Assembly: GCF_964059135.1 (NCBI RefSeq)
Contig: NZ_OZ060393.1
Location: forward strand, 248,001-312,000
Length of the DNA stretch: 64,000 nucleotides
Source: Buchnera aphidicola (Symydobius americanus)
GTDB lineage: Bacteria > Pseudomonadota > Gammaproteobacteria > Enterobacterales > Enterobacteriaceae
Direction: 5' to 3'
Positions 56,430 to 64,000 of this stretch are shown piece after piece. The notes under the pieces are model-generated. The model searched no databases. It was not told the DNA's origin and saw only the letters and a list, made by a program, of their open reading frames with translations. Position 1 is the first letter of the stretch; each line of letters starts with the position of its first letter. The position numbers were made by a program, and so were the translations under genes.

Positions 56430-59051
56430 ATGCAATATACAACTAAAAAAATTCGTAAAATGTTTCTAGATTTTTTTAAAGAAAATAATCATAAAATAAT
56501 AGAAAGTAGTTCTTTAATTCCTCAAAAAAATTCTAATTTATTGTTTACTAATGCTGGTATGAACCAATTTCAAAATATATTTTTAGGAAAAGAGAAATAT
56601 CAATTTCAAAAAGTAGCAACTGTTCAAAAATGTTTACGAACAGGAGGAAAGCACAATGACCTGGAACAAGTAGGATACAGTCAATATCACCATACTTTTT
56701 TTGAGATGCTAGGTAATTTTAGTTTTGGAGATTATTTTAAAAAAGAAGCAATTTTATACGCATGGAAATTATTAACCGATAGAAATTGGTTTAATTTACC
56801 TAAAGAAAAAATTTTAGTAACCGTTTATCAAGACGATAATGAATCATATAATATATGGAAAAATTTAATTGGATTATCTGTAGAAAATATTATTCTGATA
56901 GGAAATACACCAAATAATCCTTATGTATCAGATAATTTTTGGCAAATGGGAGAAACAGGACCTTGTGGACCATGTACTGAAATATTTTTTAAAAAATCTA
57001 ATGATATATTCAAAATATCCCATTTAAAAGATAAAAAAAAATATATAGAAATCTGGAATATCGTTTTTATACAATTTAACAGAATTAATCAAAATAAAAT
57101 AATTCCTTTACCTATATTTTCTGTCGATACCGGCATGGGATTAGAGAGAATTGCTTCTATTTTACAAAATGTAAATTCAAATTATGAAATAGATATCTTT
57201 AAAGAATTAAAAAAATCAATTTTAAAAATTAATAACTTAAAAAAAATCAAACATACAAAATCATTAAATGTCATTTCAGATCACATTAGAGCATCAGTTT
57301 TTATTATACAAGAAAATATATTACCTGATAATGAACATCGAGGTTATGTATTAAGACGTATTATTCGAAGAGCATTAAGACATGGTGAAAAACTGGGCAT
57401 AAAAAATCCATTTTTTTATAAAATAGTACCTGATGTAATAAAATGTATAAAAATATTTGGAGAAAAAATAAGATTCCAACAAAATAATATTAAAAATATC
57501 TTAAAAAAAGAAGAATTACAGTTTACAAAAACACTACAAACAGGACTAAAATTATTAAAATCTGAGATAAAAAAAATAAAAAATCATCAACTAGATGGAA
57601 AGACTGTATTTTACCTATATGATACAATAGGGTTCCCAATAGATTTAACCCAAGATATTTGTAAAGAATATCAAATTAATATCAACATAAATGAACTCAA
57701 GAATGAAATAAATAAAAAAAAAAGACAATCCAAACAAAATAAAAACAAAATCAAAAATCTTCCCAACGTCATTCAAAATACATATACTTCTACTTTTAAA
57801 GGATACAATCACAATAAAATTACTTGTATTGTAAAACAGATTTTCGTTAATCAACAAGCAGTAAACAAAATACTTCCAGAAGAAAAAGGAATAATTATAT
57901 TAGATCGTAGTCCATTTTATGGAGAATCTGGTGGACAAATTGGAGACAGTGGAATTATTTACAATTCAAAATCTCTCTTTCATGTACAGAATACACAAAA
58001 CTATGCAACTACTATTATACATATTGGTCAAATAAAAATAGGTTCATTAGAAATAAATGATCTTGTAACTGCCCACATTGACGAAAAAAAACGAAAATTA
58101 ATTCAAAATAATCATTCTGCTACACACTTATTACAACATGCATTAAATAAAATACTAAAAAAAAATATTATCCAAAAAGGATCATATATTAGTGAAAAAT
58201 ACTTAAGATTTGATTTTTCTTACAATCAAGAAATTAGTATAAAAGAAATATTTTGTATAGAAAAATTAATTAATAAAAATATTCAAAAAAACATTAATAT
58301 TTGTGATGACCATCTAAATTTTGAAGAAGCTAAGAATCAAGGTTATATTTTTTTTCAAAATAAAACATATAATTCTATAGTACGAACATTAAAAATAGGA
58401 AATATTTCAAAAGAATTATGCAAGGGAACACATGCTCATAATACAGGAAACATTGGATTATTTAAAATTATATACGAAAAAAGTATTTCAAGAGGGATAC
58501 GTCGAATAGAAGCTGTTACAGGAAAAAAAGCATTAAAACATATTTATAATCAATATAAAAAAAATATTAATATTAATAAAATTCTAAAATCTAACCACGA
58601 ATCTATTATTCCAAAAATCAAAAAATTAATTATAAACTATAAAAATCTAGAACAATCAAATAAACAATTAAATAAAAATATTATTGCAATTCAAACAAAA
58701 GAATTAATAAATAAAATAATACAAATAAAAAAAATTAATTTTTTAAATAGCGAAATTAAAATCAAGGATAGAAAATTATTAAAAAATATGATAGATCAAT
58801 TAAAAAACAAAATACATACTGGAATAATTATTTTATTTTATAAAAAAATAAGCAAAAATATTTTTATGGTAGGAGTAACTAATAATTTAACTAATATAAT
58901 ACAATCCAATAAAATTATCGAAATTATTAAAAAATACGCTAACGGGTCGGGAGGAGGAAAAGCTGAAATAGCAGAATGTATTACTGAAAATATTAATAAT
59001 TTAGATCAACTCATAAATTATATTAAAAAATGGATTGAACTAAAAATATAA
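56430..59051 (+). CDS. alaS: Alanyl-tRNA synthetase
   Basis: 873 residues (E. coli 876). Class II core with NAGMNQFQNIFLG and GETGPCGPCTEIF, then the editing domain with HSATHLLQHAL and the zinc-type CKGTHAHNTG near 665-675. The C-terminal C-Ala oligomerisation part ends GSGGGKAEIAECI. It charges tRNA-Ala and deacylates Ser/Gly mischarged tRNA. It is preceded by a divergent rluD and followed by csrA, the enterobacterial order. Confidence 0.98.
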   Translation: MQYTTKKIRKMFLDFFKENNHKIIESSSLIPQKNSNLLFTNAGMNQFQNIFLGKEKYQFQKVATVQKCLRTGGKHNDLEQVGYSQYHHTFFEMLGNFSFGDYFKKEAILYAWKLLTDRNWFNLPKEKILVTVYQDDNESYNIWKNLIGLSVENIILIGNTPNNPYVSDNFWQMGETGPCGPCTEIFFKKSNDIFKISHLKDKKKYIEIWNIVFIQFNRINQNKIIPLPIFSVDTGMGLERIASILQNVNSNYEIDIFKELKKSILKINNLKKIKHTKSLNVISDHIRASVFIIQENILPDNEHRGYVLRRIIRRALRHGEKLGIKNPFFYKIVPDVIKCIKIFGEKIRFQQNNIKNILKKEELQFTKTLQTGLKLLKSEIKKIKNHQLDGKTVFYLYDTIGFPIDLTQDICKEYQINININELKNEINKKKRQSKQNKNKIKNLPNVIQNTYTSTFKGYNHNKITCIVKQIFVNQQAVNKILPEEKGIIILDRSPFYGESGGQIGDSGIIYNSKSLFHVQNTQNYATTIIHIGQIKIGSLEINDLVTAHIDEKKRKLIQNNHSATHLLQHALNKILKKNIIQKGSYISEKYLRFDFSYNQEISIKEIFCIEKLINKNIQKNINICDDHLNFEEAKNQGYIFFQNKTYNSIVRTLKIGNISKELCKGTHAHNTGNIGLFKIIYEKSISRGIRRIEAVTGKKALKHIYNQYKKNININKILKSNHESIIPKIKKLIINYKNLEQSNKQLNKNIIAIQTKELINKIIQIKKINFLNSEIKIKDRKLLKNMIDQLKNKIHTGIIILFYKKISKNIFMVGVTNNLTNIIQSNKIIEIIKKYANGSGGGKAEIAECITENINNLDQLINYIKKWIELKI

Positions 59052-59212
59052 CCCTAGGAGTAAATATTTCAATAAATAATTAAAACTATAATTAATTATA
59101 TAAATACATTATCATGCATCGTATTATTTAAAATTAAATATAATTTTGAAATTGTCAAAAAAAAACACCAAAAAATGGACCATGCATATTTTAATACTTC
59201 AGGGAAGAGAGA

Positions 59213-59431
59213 ATGCTTATTTTAACTCGTAGAGTTGGAGAAACGCTCATTATTGGAAATGAGATAACTGTCACAGTACTCGGAGTTAAAGGTAATCAAG
59301 TTCGAATTGGTGTCAATGCTCCACAAAAAGTTTCAGTCCATCGTGAAGAAATTTATCAACAAATCAAAAACGAAAAATATAAATATAAACAATTTAAAAC
59401 ACATAAAAAAAAAATACATATATATTCATAA
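59213..59431 (+). CDS. csrA: Carbon storage regulator CsrA
   Basis: 72 residues (E. coli 61). [20 protein letters not shown] and [12 protein letters not shown] are nearly identical to E. coli, including the RNA-contact residues Leu4 and Arg44. CsrA binds ANGGA motifs in mRNA leaders to repress or stabilise them. The coding sequence is much better conserved and less A/T-rich than neighbours. The C-terminal extension ([18 protein letters not shown]) is basic and new. Its antagonistic small RNAs are not in the window. Confidence 0.96.
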   Translation: MLILTRRVGETLIIGNEITVTVLGVKGNQVRIGVNAPQKVSVHREEIYQQIKNEKYKYKQFKTHKKKIHIYS

Positions 59432-59553
59432 ATATATATTTAAAATATATTATTAATTGTTAATAAAAAATAATATTGATATATTTTAAAAATACAATTA
59501 CAATATATTGAAAACTTTATAAATAAAATTTTATTTATTAAAAAAATCATATT

Positions 59554-59641
59554 AGTGAGATGGCCGAGTGGCTTAAGGCGCTCCCCTGCTAAGGGAGTAT
59601 ACAATAATTATGTATCGAGGGTTCGAATCCCTCTCTCACTG
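59554..59641 (+). tRNA. tRNA-Ser(GCT)
   Basis: Plus strand, 88 nt, class II, acceptor AGTGAGA/TCTCACT, anticodon GCT within CTGCTAA, T stem GAGGG/CCCTC, discriminator G as expected for serine. No encoded CCA. It follows csrA as in E. coli serV. Confidence 0.97.
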
Positions 59642-59657
59642 TATAAAAATAAAAATC

Positions 59658-59731
59658 GCATCCGTAGCTCAGTAGGATAGAGCACTCGGCTACGAACCGA
59701 GCGGTCGGAGGTTCAAATCCTTCCGGATGCA
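59658..59731 (+). tRNA. tRNA-Arg(ACG)
   Basis: Plus strand, 74 nt, acceptor GCATCCG/CGGATGC, anticodon ACG within CTACGAA. The A34 would be edited to inosine by TadA to read CGU/CGC/CGA. Discriminator A, no encoded CCA. It is 16 bases after tRNA-Ser(GCT), as in E. coli serV-argV. Confidence 0.97.
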
Positions 59732-59734
59732 AAA

Positions 59735-59800
59735 ATTATTTTCATTTATTTATAATATTTAATAAATTTTTATTAAATATTATAAATAAATGAAAATAAT
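59735..59800. repeat. 66-bp near-perfect palindrome after tRNA-Arg(ACG)
   Basis: Arms 59735-59766 and 59769-59800 pair over 32 bp with a 2-nt centre; the outer 30 bp are exact complements. The repeat starts 3 bases after the tRNA-Arg discriminator. Both arms are almost all A/T, with one C/G pair. It could terminate the csrA-tRNA transcripts or mark a replication/deletion hotspot. A T-run after it is absent. Confidence 0.75.
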
Positions 59801-59871
59801 AAAATATTAAAAATATAAATAATCAAAGAAAATAATTCATCAAATTCTATAAAAAAAATAATTCACTCCAA

Positions 59872-60618
59872 ATGAACAAAAAAATCCCAAGAATTTTTTT
59901 TGAAAAAAAAATAAAAATCAATAATGAATATCTAATATTAAATGAAATGTATCACTACTGTGTAAACGTGCTACGAATTAAACTATATGAAATAATAGAA
60001 ATATTTAATAATACAAATACAATATATTACGGAAGTGTCATAAAAATTTTTAATAAAAAAATGCTTATAAAAATCTTATCCAAAAAAAATATTAAATATC
60101 CGAAAAAAATTTACATACATTTAATTCAGGTAATATACAATTATGAAATAATGAAATTTATTATCCAAAAAGCAACTGAATTAGGAGTGAATGAAATTAC
60201 TCCAATAATATCAAATAAATCTAATATAAAAATTACTTCAAAATATCATATTTCCAAAAAAATTAAACAATGGAAACAAGTAGCAATTACAGCATGTATA
60301 CAATGTAAAAGAAATATCCTACCTAAAATTAATCAAATAACTAGTATGGAAAAATATGTCCAAATATCTAATAATACAAAAAATAAAACAAAAATTATTT
60401 TTCATCCTAACTCACAAATTCAATTACATGAAATAAAAAAAAAATATAAAAATATTGAATTGCTAATAGGTCCAAAATCAGGTTTTACCTTACAAGAAAT
60501 CGAATATGCAATCAAAAATAATTTTATTAATATCTCTTTAGGAGAAAAAATATTAAAATCAGAAACTGCAAGCATAACAGCAATTGCGTTATTTCAATTA
60601 AAATATAAAAATTTATAA
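59872..60618 (+). CDS. rsmE: 16S rRNA uridine-1498 N3-methyltransferase RsmE, altered SAM loop
   Basis: 248 residues (E. coli 243). A PUA-like N-terminal domain (HYCVNVLRIKLYEIIEIF) is followed by a SPOUT knot domain with KATELGVNEITPI, ACIQCKRNILP and the C-terminal SETASITAIALFQ. The family GPEGG loop reads GPKSG at 200-204, and LGPRILRTETA appears as LGEKILKSETA. RsmE makes m3U1498. The sequence is heavily Lys/Asn biased, so the enzyme may be weak or inactive even though the frame is intact. Confidence 0.88.
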   Translation: MNKKIPRIFFEKKIKINNEYLILNEMYHYCVNVLRIKLYEIIEIFNNTNTIYYGSVIKIFNKKMLIKILSKKNIKYPKKIYIHLIQVIYNYEIMKFIIQKATELGVNEITPIISNKSNIKITSKYHISKKIKQWKQVAITACIQCKRNILPKINQITSMEKYVQISNNTKNKTKIIFHPNSQIQLHEIKKKYKNIELLIGPKSGFTLQEIEYAIKNNFINISLGEKILKSETASITAIALFQLKYKNL

Positions 60619-60696
60619 TTAATTTATTAAAAAATTTAAAAATGATTCCATAAATATCAAGTATCTTTAAACATTTGAACAATTTATTATAAAAAA

Positions 60697-61353
60697 TTAA
60701 TTCATTAATTTAATACCAGAATACGTCCCAATTAAAGCTACATCTGCTGTTCTAGAAGCAAATAATCCCACCGTTACTACTCCCGATAAGGAATTAATAT
60801 ATTTTTCTATCATAACAGGATTATTTAAATTCAAATTATGTACATCTATTATAATATTTCCATTATCCGTTACAACTCCTTTCCGATATTTTGGAATACC
60901 CCCTAGTTTAATAATTTCTTGACATATATAAGAATATGAAAAAGGTATAACTTCTAACGGTAACGGAAAAGATCCTAAAATATTAACCTTTTTAGATTTA
61001 TCAATTATACAAATAAATTGTCTAGCAGATGATGCAAGAATTTTTTCTTTAGTTAAAGCAGCACCTCCACCTTTAATCATTTGCATATCATAATTTATTT
61101 CATCTGCACTATCTATATATATCATTAAAGAAGGAATTGTATTGAGATCAAAAACTTTAATACCATATTTTTTTAAAATTATTGTAGTATCATTAGAACT
61201 TGAAACTACACCAAAAATATTTTTCTTGATATTACTTAACGCTTTAATAAAATATAATACAGTTGATCCAGAACCAATACCAATAATTGAATTATAAGAA
61301 ATATAATCTAACACAGAAAACGCTGCATTTTTTTTTAATTGATCAAATTTCAT
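60697..61353 (-). CDS. rpiA: Ribose-5-phosphate isomerase A
   Basis: 218 residues (E. coli 219). GIGSGSTVLYFI, DSADEINYDMQMIKGGGAALTKEK with catalytic Asp and Lys residues, and GTYSGIKLMN near the end are present. It interconverts ribulose 5-phosphate and ribose 5-phosphate for nucleotide supply. It converges with rsmE and lies upstream of the tRNA cluster. Confidence 0.97.
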   Translation of the reverse strand: MKFDQLKKNAAFSVLDYISYNSIIGIGSGSTVLYFIKALSNIKKNIFGVVSSSNDTTIILKKYGIKVFDLNTIPSLMIYIDSADEINYDMQMIKGGGAALTKEKILASSARQFICIIDKSKKVNILGSFPLPLEVIPFSYSYICQEIIKLGGIPKYRKGVVTDNGNIIIDVHNLNLNNPVMIEKYINSLSGVVTVGLFASRTADVALIGTYSGIKLMN

Positions 61354-61462
61354 AAAAATTATTTTAAATTATACAATTTAAAAATACCTACATTTTAGAT
61401 AATATTGTTCTAATAGATTTATCGAATATAAGAAAAGAAAATTAATATTAAAAATATTTTTT

Positions 61463-61533
61463 CTGGGGTACCTGGATTCGAACCAGGGATGCCGGTATCA
61501 AAAACCGGTGCCTTACCTCTTGGCTATACCCCA
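61463..61533 (-). tRNA. tRNA-Gln(TTG)
   Basis: Minus strand, 71 nt, acceptor TGGGGTA/TACCCCA, anticodon TTG within TTTTGAT, T stem CCTGG/CCAGG, discriminator G. Last of a Met-Leu-Gln set that matches E. coli metT-leuW-glnU order. The variable loop is one base shorter than in E. coli. Confidence 0.96.
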
Positions 61534-61549
61534 AATATAAAATTTTAAA

Positions 61550-61632
61550 TACGGGAGGCGAGATTTGAACTCGCAAACCTAAAAGGCGCCAGAACCTAAA
61601 TCTGGTGCGTCTACCTATTTCGCCACTCCCGC
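61550..61632 (-). tRNA. tRNA-Leu(TAG)
   Basis: Minus strand, 83 nt, class II, acceptor GCGGGAG with CTCCCGT (G-T closing pair), anticodon TAG within TTTAGGT, discriminator A. It matches E. coli leuW and sits between the Met and Gln tRNAs. No encoded CCA. Confidence 0.96.
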
Positions 61633-61637
61633 TTTTA

Positions 61638-61711
61638 TGGCTACGAAGGGAATTGAACCCATGACCCCAGCGTTATGAGTGCTGTGCTCTAACCAACTGA
61701 GCTACGTAGCC
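61638..61711 (-). tRNA. tRNA-Met(CAT), elongator
   Basis: Minus strand, 74 nt, acceptor GGCTACG/CGTAGCC, anticodon CAT in CTCATAA. It matches E. coli metT rather than initiator or Ile2 tRNA. The T stem ATGGG/CCCTT contains one T-T mismatch. First of the Met-Leu-Gln cluster. Confidence 0.93.
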
Positions 61712-61874
61712 TATATATAAATTATGATTGTTAACTACATTTTCGTCAACAACTTTTTAAAAAATATTTTATATAAATATAATTTTACTACTTTTTAATT
61801 AAAATATATATTAATATATTTTTATCATAAACACTTAAAACATAATTATAACCAAAAATAGTTAATTAAATCAA

Positions 61875-63518
61875 ATGAAATATCATAAAAAAAAAATAAA
61901 TATTGGATTCATAGATAAAATAATTCAAAAATTTTTACATAATCATAATTCACCAATACATACTCGTTTCCCTCCTGAACCAAATGGATATCTCCATATC
62001 GGTCATGCTAAGTCAATCTTTCTTAATTTTGAAATTGCAAAAAATTATAACGGAAAATGCAACTTACGATTTGATGATACTAATCCTATTAAAGAAAATA
62101 TAAAATATATTCATTCGATTAAAAGAGATATTCAATGGTTAGGATATCAATGGTATAAAGAAACAAAATATGCTTCTCAATATTTTCAAAAAATGTATGA
62201 ATATGCAATTGAATTAATTAAAAAAAAATTAGCATATGTAGATCAATTAAATCAATTAGAAATTCGAAAATATCGAGGAACATTAGAAAAAGGGGGCATC
62301 AATAGCCCTTATAGAAATCAAACAATTGAAAAAAATCTAATATTATTCCAGGATATGAAAGAAGGAAAAATAAAAGAAGGTCAAGCTTGTCTAAGAGCTA
62401 AAATTAATATGAACTCTGCATGCATAATAATGAGAGATCCTGTATTATATAGAATTAAATTTAAAAAACATCATCAAACAAAAAATAAATGGTGTATTTA
62501 TCCAACATATGATTTTGCTCATTGTATTTCAGATGCAATAGAAGGTATTACTCATTCTTTATGTACATTAGAATTTCAAGATAATAAAAAATTATATAAT
62601 TGGATATTAGATAACATTAATATTAAACATCATCCAACTCAACACGAATATTCTAGATTAAACTTAGAATATTCAGTGCTTTCAAAAAGAAAATTACAAA
62701 TACTAATTGATAATAATATCGTAAAAGATTGGAATGATCCTCGCATGCCAACTCTTTCAGGCTTAAGAAAAAGAGGATATACACCAACAGCAATAAAAAA
62801 TTTTTGCAATAAAATTGGAATAACAAAACAAAATAATTTAATAGAAATGCAAATATTAGAATCTTGTATTAGAAAAGAGTTAAATCAAATAGCTTATCGT
62901 ACAATGGCTATATTAAATCCTATAAAGGTCATTATATATAATCTTCCAAAAAATTATGAACAAAAAATTAATATATTAAATCATCCAAAAAATTTACAAT
63001 TTGGAAAAAGAAAAATACATTTTACTAATGAAATATACATTGAAAAATCAGATTTTCAAGAAAAAGGAAATAATAAATATAAAAGATTAGTTTTAGGCGG
63101 AACAGTAAAATTAAAATATTCCTGTTTTATTACAGCTCAATATATACAAAAAGATAAAAATCAAAATATCAAAAAAATTTTTTGTACCTATCAAATAATA
63201 AATAAAATAAATTATAAAAAATATGGAATCATTCATTGGATTTCAAAAAAAAATACTATGCAAGCTGAATTTAGATTATATAATCATATATTTAATATTA
63301 AAAATCCTGATATAAAAAAAAATATATTATCATATATTAATCAACAATCGAAAATTATAAAATATGGCTTGATTCATAAATCAATAACTAAAAATCTAAT
63401 GATAAAATTTTATCAATTTGAAAGAATAGGATACTTTTGTATCGATAAAAATTTTTGTTCTAATAAAAAAATCATTTTTCACCGTACTGTAACACTCAAA
63501 GAAAATTGGAATACATAA
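61875..63518 (+). CDS. glnS: Glutaminyl-tRNA synthetase
   Basis: 547 residues (E. coli 554). Class Ib: HTRFPPEPNGYLHIGHAKSI with the HIGH signature near 33-52, LRFDDTNP, and VLSKRKL as the KMSKS loop near 268. The C-terminal part is two beta-barrels that read the anticodon. It charges tRNA-Gln, which is encoded about 340 bp away on the other strand. The C-terminus is diverged and Lys/Ile rich. Confidence 0.97.
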   Translation: MKYHKKKINIGFIDKIIQKFLHNHNSPIHTRFPPEPNGYLHIGHAKSIFLNFEIAKNYNGKCNLRFDDTNPIKENIKYIHSIKRDIQWLGYQWYKETKYASQYFQKMYEYAIELIKKKLAYVDQLNQLEIRKYRGTLEKGGINSPYRNQTIEKNLILFQDMKEGKIKEGQACLRAKINMNSACIIMRDPVLYRIKFKKHHQTKNKWCIYPTYDFAHCISDAIEGITHSLCTLEFQDNKKLYNWILDNINIKHHPTQHEYSRLNLEYSVLSKRKLQILIDNNIVKDWNDPRMPTLSGLRKRGYTPTAIKNFCNKIGITKQNNLIEMQILESCIRKELNQIAYRTMAILNPIKVIIYNLPKNYEQKINILNHPKNLQFGKRKIHFTNEIYIEKSDFQEKGNNKYKRLVLGGTVKLKYSCFITAQYIQKDKNQNIKKIFCTYQIINKINYKKYGIIHWISKKNTMQAEFRLYNHIFNIKNPDIKKNILSYINQQSKIIKYGLIHKSITKNLMIKFYQFERIGYFCIDKNFCSNKKIIFHRTVTLKENWNT

Positions 63519-63578
63519 TTTGAATATTATCAATAAAATAAGTACATATTTTAAAAATATTATATTTTAGGAAAAAAA

Positions 63579-64000
63579 ATGTCAAAAATTAAAAAAATTA
63601 CCGCAAGAGAAATAATTGATTCTAGAGGCAATCCAACAGTAGAAGCAGAAGTAGAATTAAAAGATGGATCAATTGGATTATTTTCTTGCCCATCTGGAGC
63701 ATCTACTGGCTCAAAAGAAGCAATTGAACTTCGAGATTATGATAAAAATCGATTTTTTGGAAAAGGTGTATTAAAATCAATATCAATGATTAAAAACCAA
63801 ATATTTTCAAAATTAAAAAATAAAGATGCAATGAATCAATTTGAAATTGATCAAATTATGTTAAAACTCGATGGTACTAATAATAAAAATTATCTAGGTG
63901 CAAATTCTATTTTAGCTGTATCAATGGCAACCGCAAAAGCGGCTGCAATATCTAAAAAAATACCATTATATGAATATATTGCAGAATTAAATAATACCCC
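63579..64000 (+). CDS. eno: Enolase, 5' part only
   Basis: 140 codons before the window ends. [20 protein letters not shown] and [15 protein letters not shown] are enolase N-terminal signatures, followed by [18 protein letters not shown]. It dehydrates 2-phosphoglycerate to phosphoenolpyruvate, feeding the PTS (see ptsG) and the shikimate pathway. AGGAAA precedes the ATG. The catalytic barrel lies beyond the window. Confidence 0.97.
   Translation, partial: MSKIKKITAREIIDSRGNPTVEAEVELKDGSIGLFSCPSGASTGSKEAIELRDYDKNRFFGKGVLKSISMIKNQIFSKLKNKDAMNQFEIDQIMLKLDGTNNKNYLGANSILAVSMATAKAAAISKKIPLYEYIAELNNT

Noticed and set aside
59511-59540. 10-bp palindrome before tRNA-Ser(GCT) as a partner of the 66-bp palindrome
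   Set aside because: It is a short A/T palindrome with only loose similarity, as expected by chance.

Overview
The window is a very AT-rich, tightly packed bacterial chromosome segment of housekeeping and amino-acid genes, in blocks that match Escherichia coli gene order. There are no transposons, phages, CRISPR arrays or restriction systems. Gene content (leuABCD, pheA, argF, aroQ, terC/yoaE, minCDE, relic flagellar genes, ptsG, asnS, valS) and strong A/T bias point to Buchnera aphidicola, the obligate aphid endosymbiont. leuABCD sits among chromosomal genes here, whereas many Buchnera carry it on a plasmid, so a lineage outside the classic plasmid-leu aphids is likely. This is inference from homology recalled from memory; no database was searched.

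Layout: the 3' end of htpX, then terC/yoaE and tsaB on +, converging on leuDCBA on -. Upstream of leuA on the same strand are minE, minD and minC. rsmC follows on +, then tRNA-Leu(TAA), tRNA-Cys and tRNA-Ser(TGA). murJ on - diverges from the flagellar remnants flgH and flgI. A truncated rne (-) diverges from rluC. A fatty-acid and replication block follows: rpmF, fabD, fabG, acpP, tmk, holB, tatD, ptsG. Next come asnS, trhO (yceA) and valS on -, and argF on +. The large - strand translation and RNA-decay cluster is nusA-infB-rbfA-truB-rpsO-pnp-deaD, preceded by tRNA-Leu(GAG), secG, ftsH, rlmE and greA. On + follow ibaG, rplU, rpmA and obgE, then rpsI/rplM (-), pheA, ffh-rpsP-rimM-trmD-rplS, tldD (-), aroQ, rluD (-), alaS, csrA, two tRNAs, rsmE, rpiA (-), a Met-Leu-Gln tRNA cluster (-), glnS, and the 5' end of eno.

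Functionally the window combines symbiotic nutrient supply (Leu, Phe, Arg) with a pared-down gene-expression apparatus. The strongest observations are: a truB frame broken by a 10-A run that a one-base slip would restore to a full N-terminus; a candidate Leu-rich leader peptide with a good ribosome binding site just upstream of leuA; RNase E cut exactly at its zinc link; isolated P-ring and L-ring genes with the rod and hook genes gone; a 66-bp near-perfect palindrome after tRNA-Arg; and altered motifs in three RNA methyltransferases (RsmC, TrmD, RsmE). No wholly new multi-gene system was seen.
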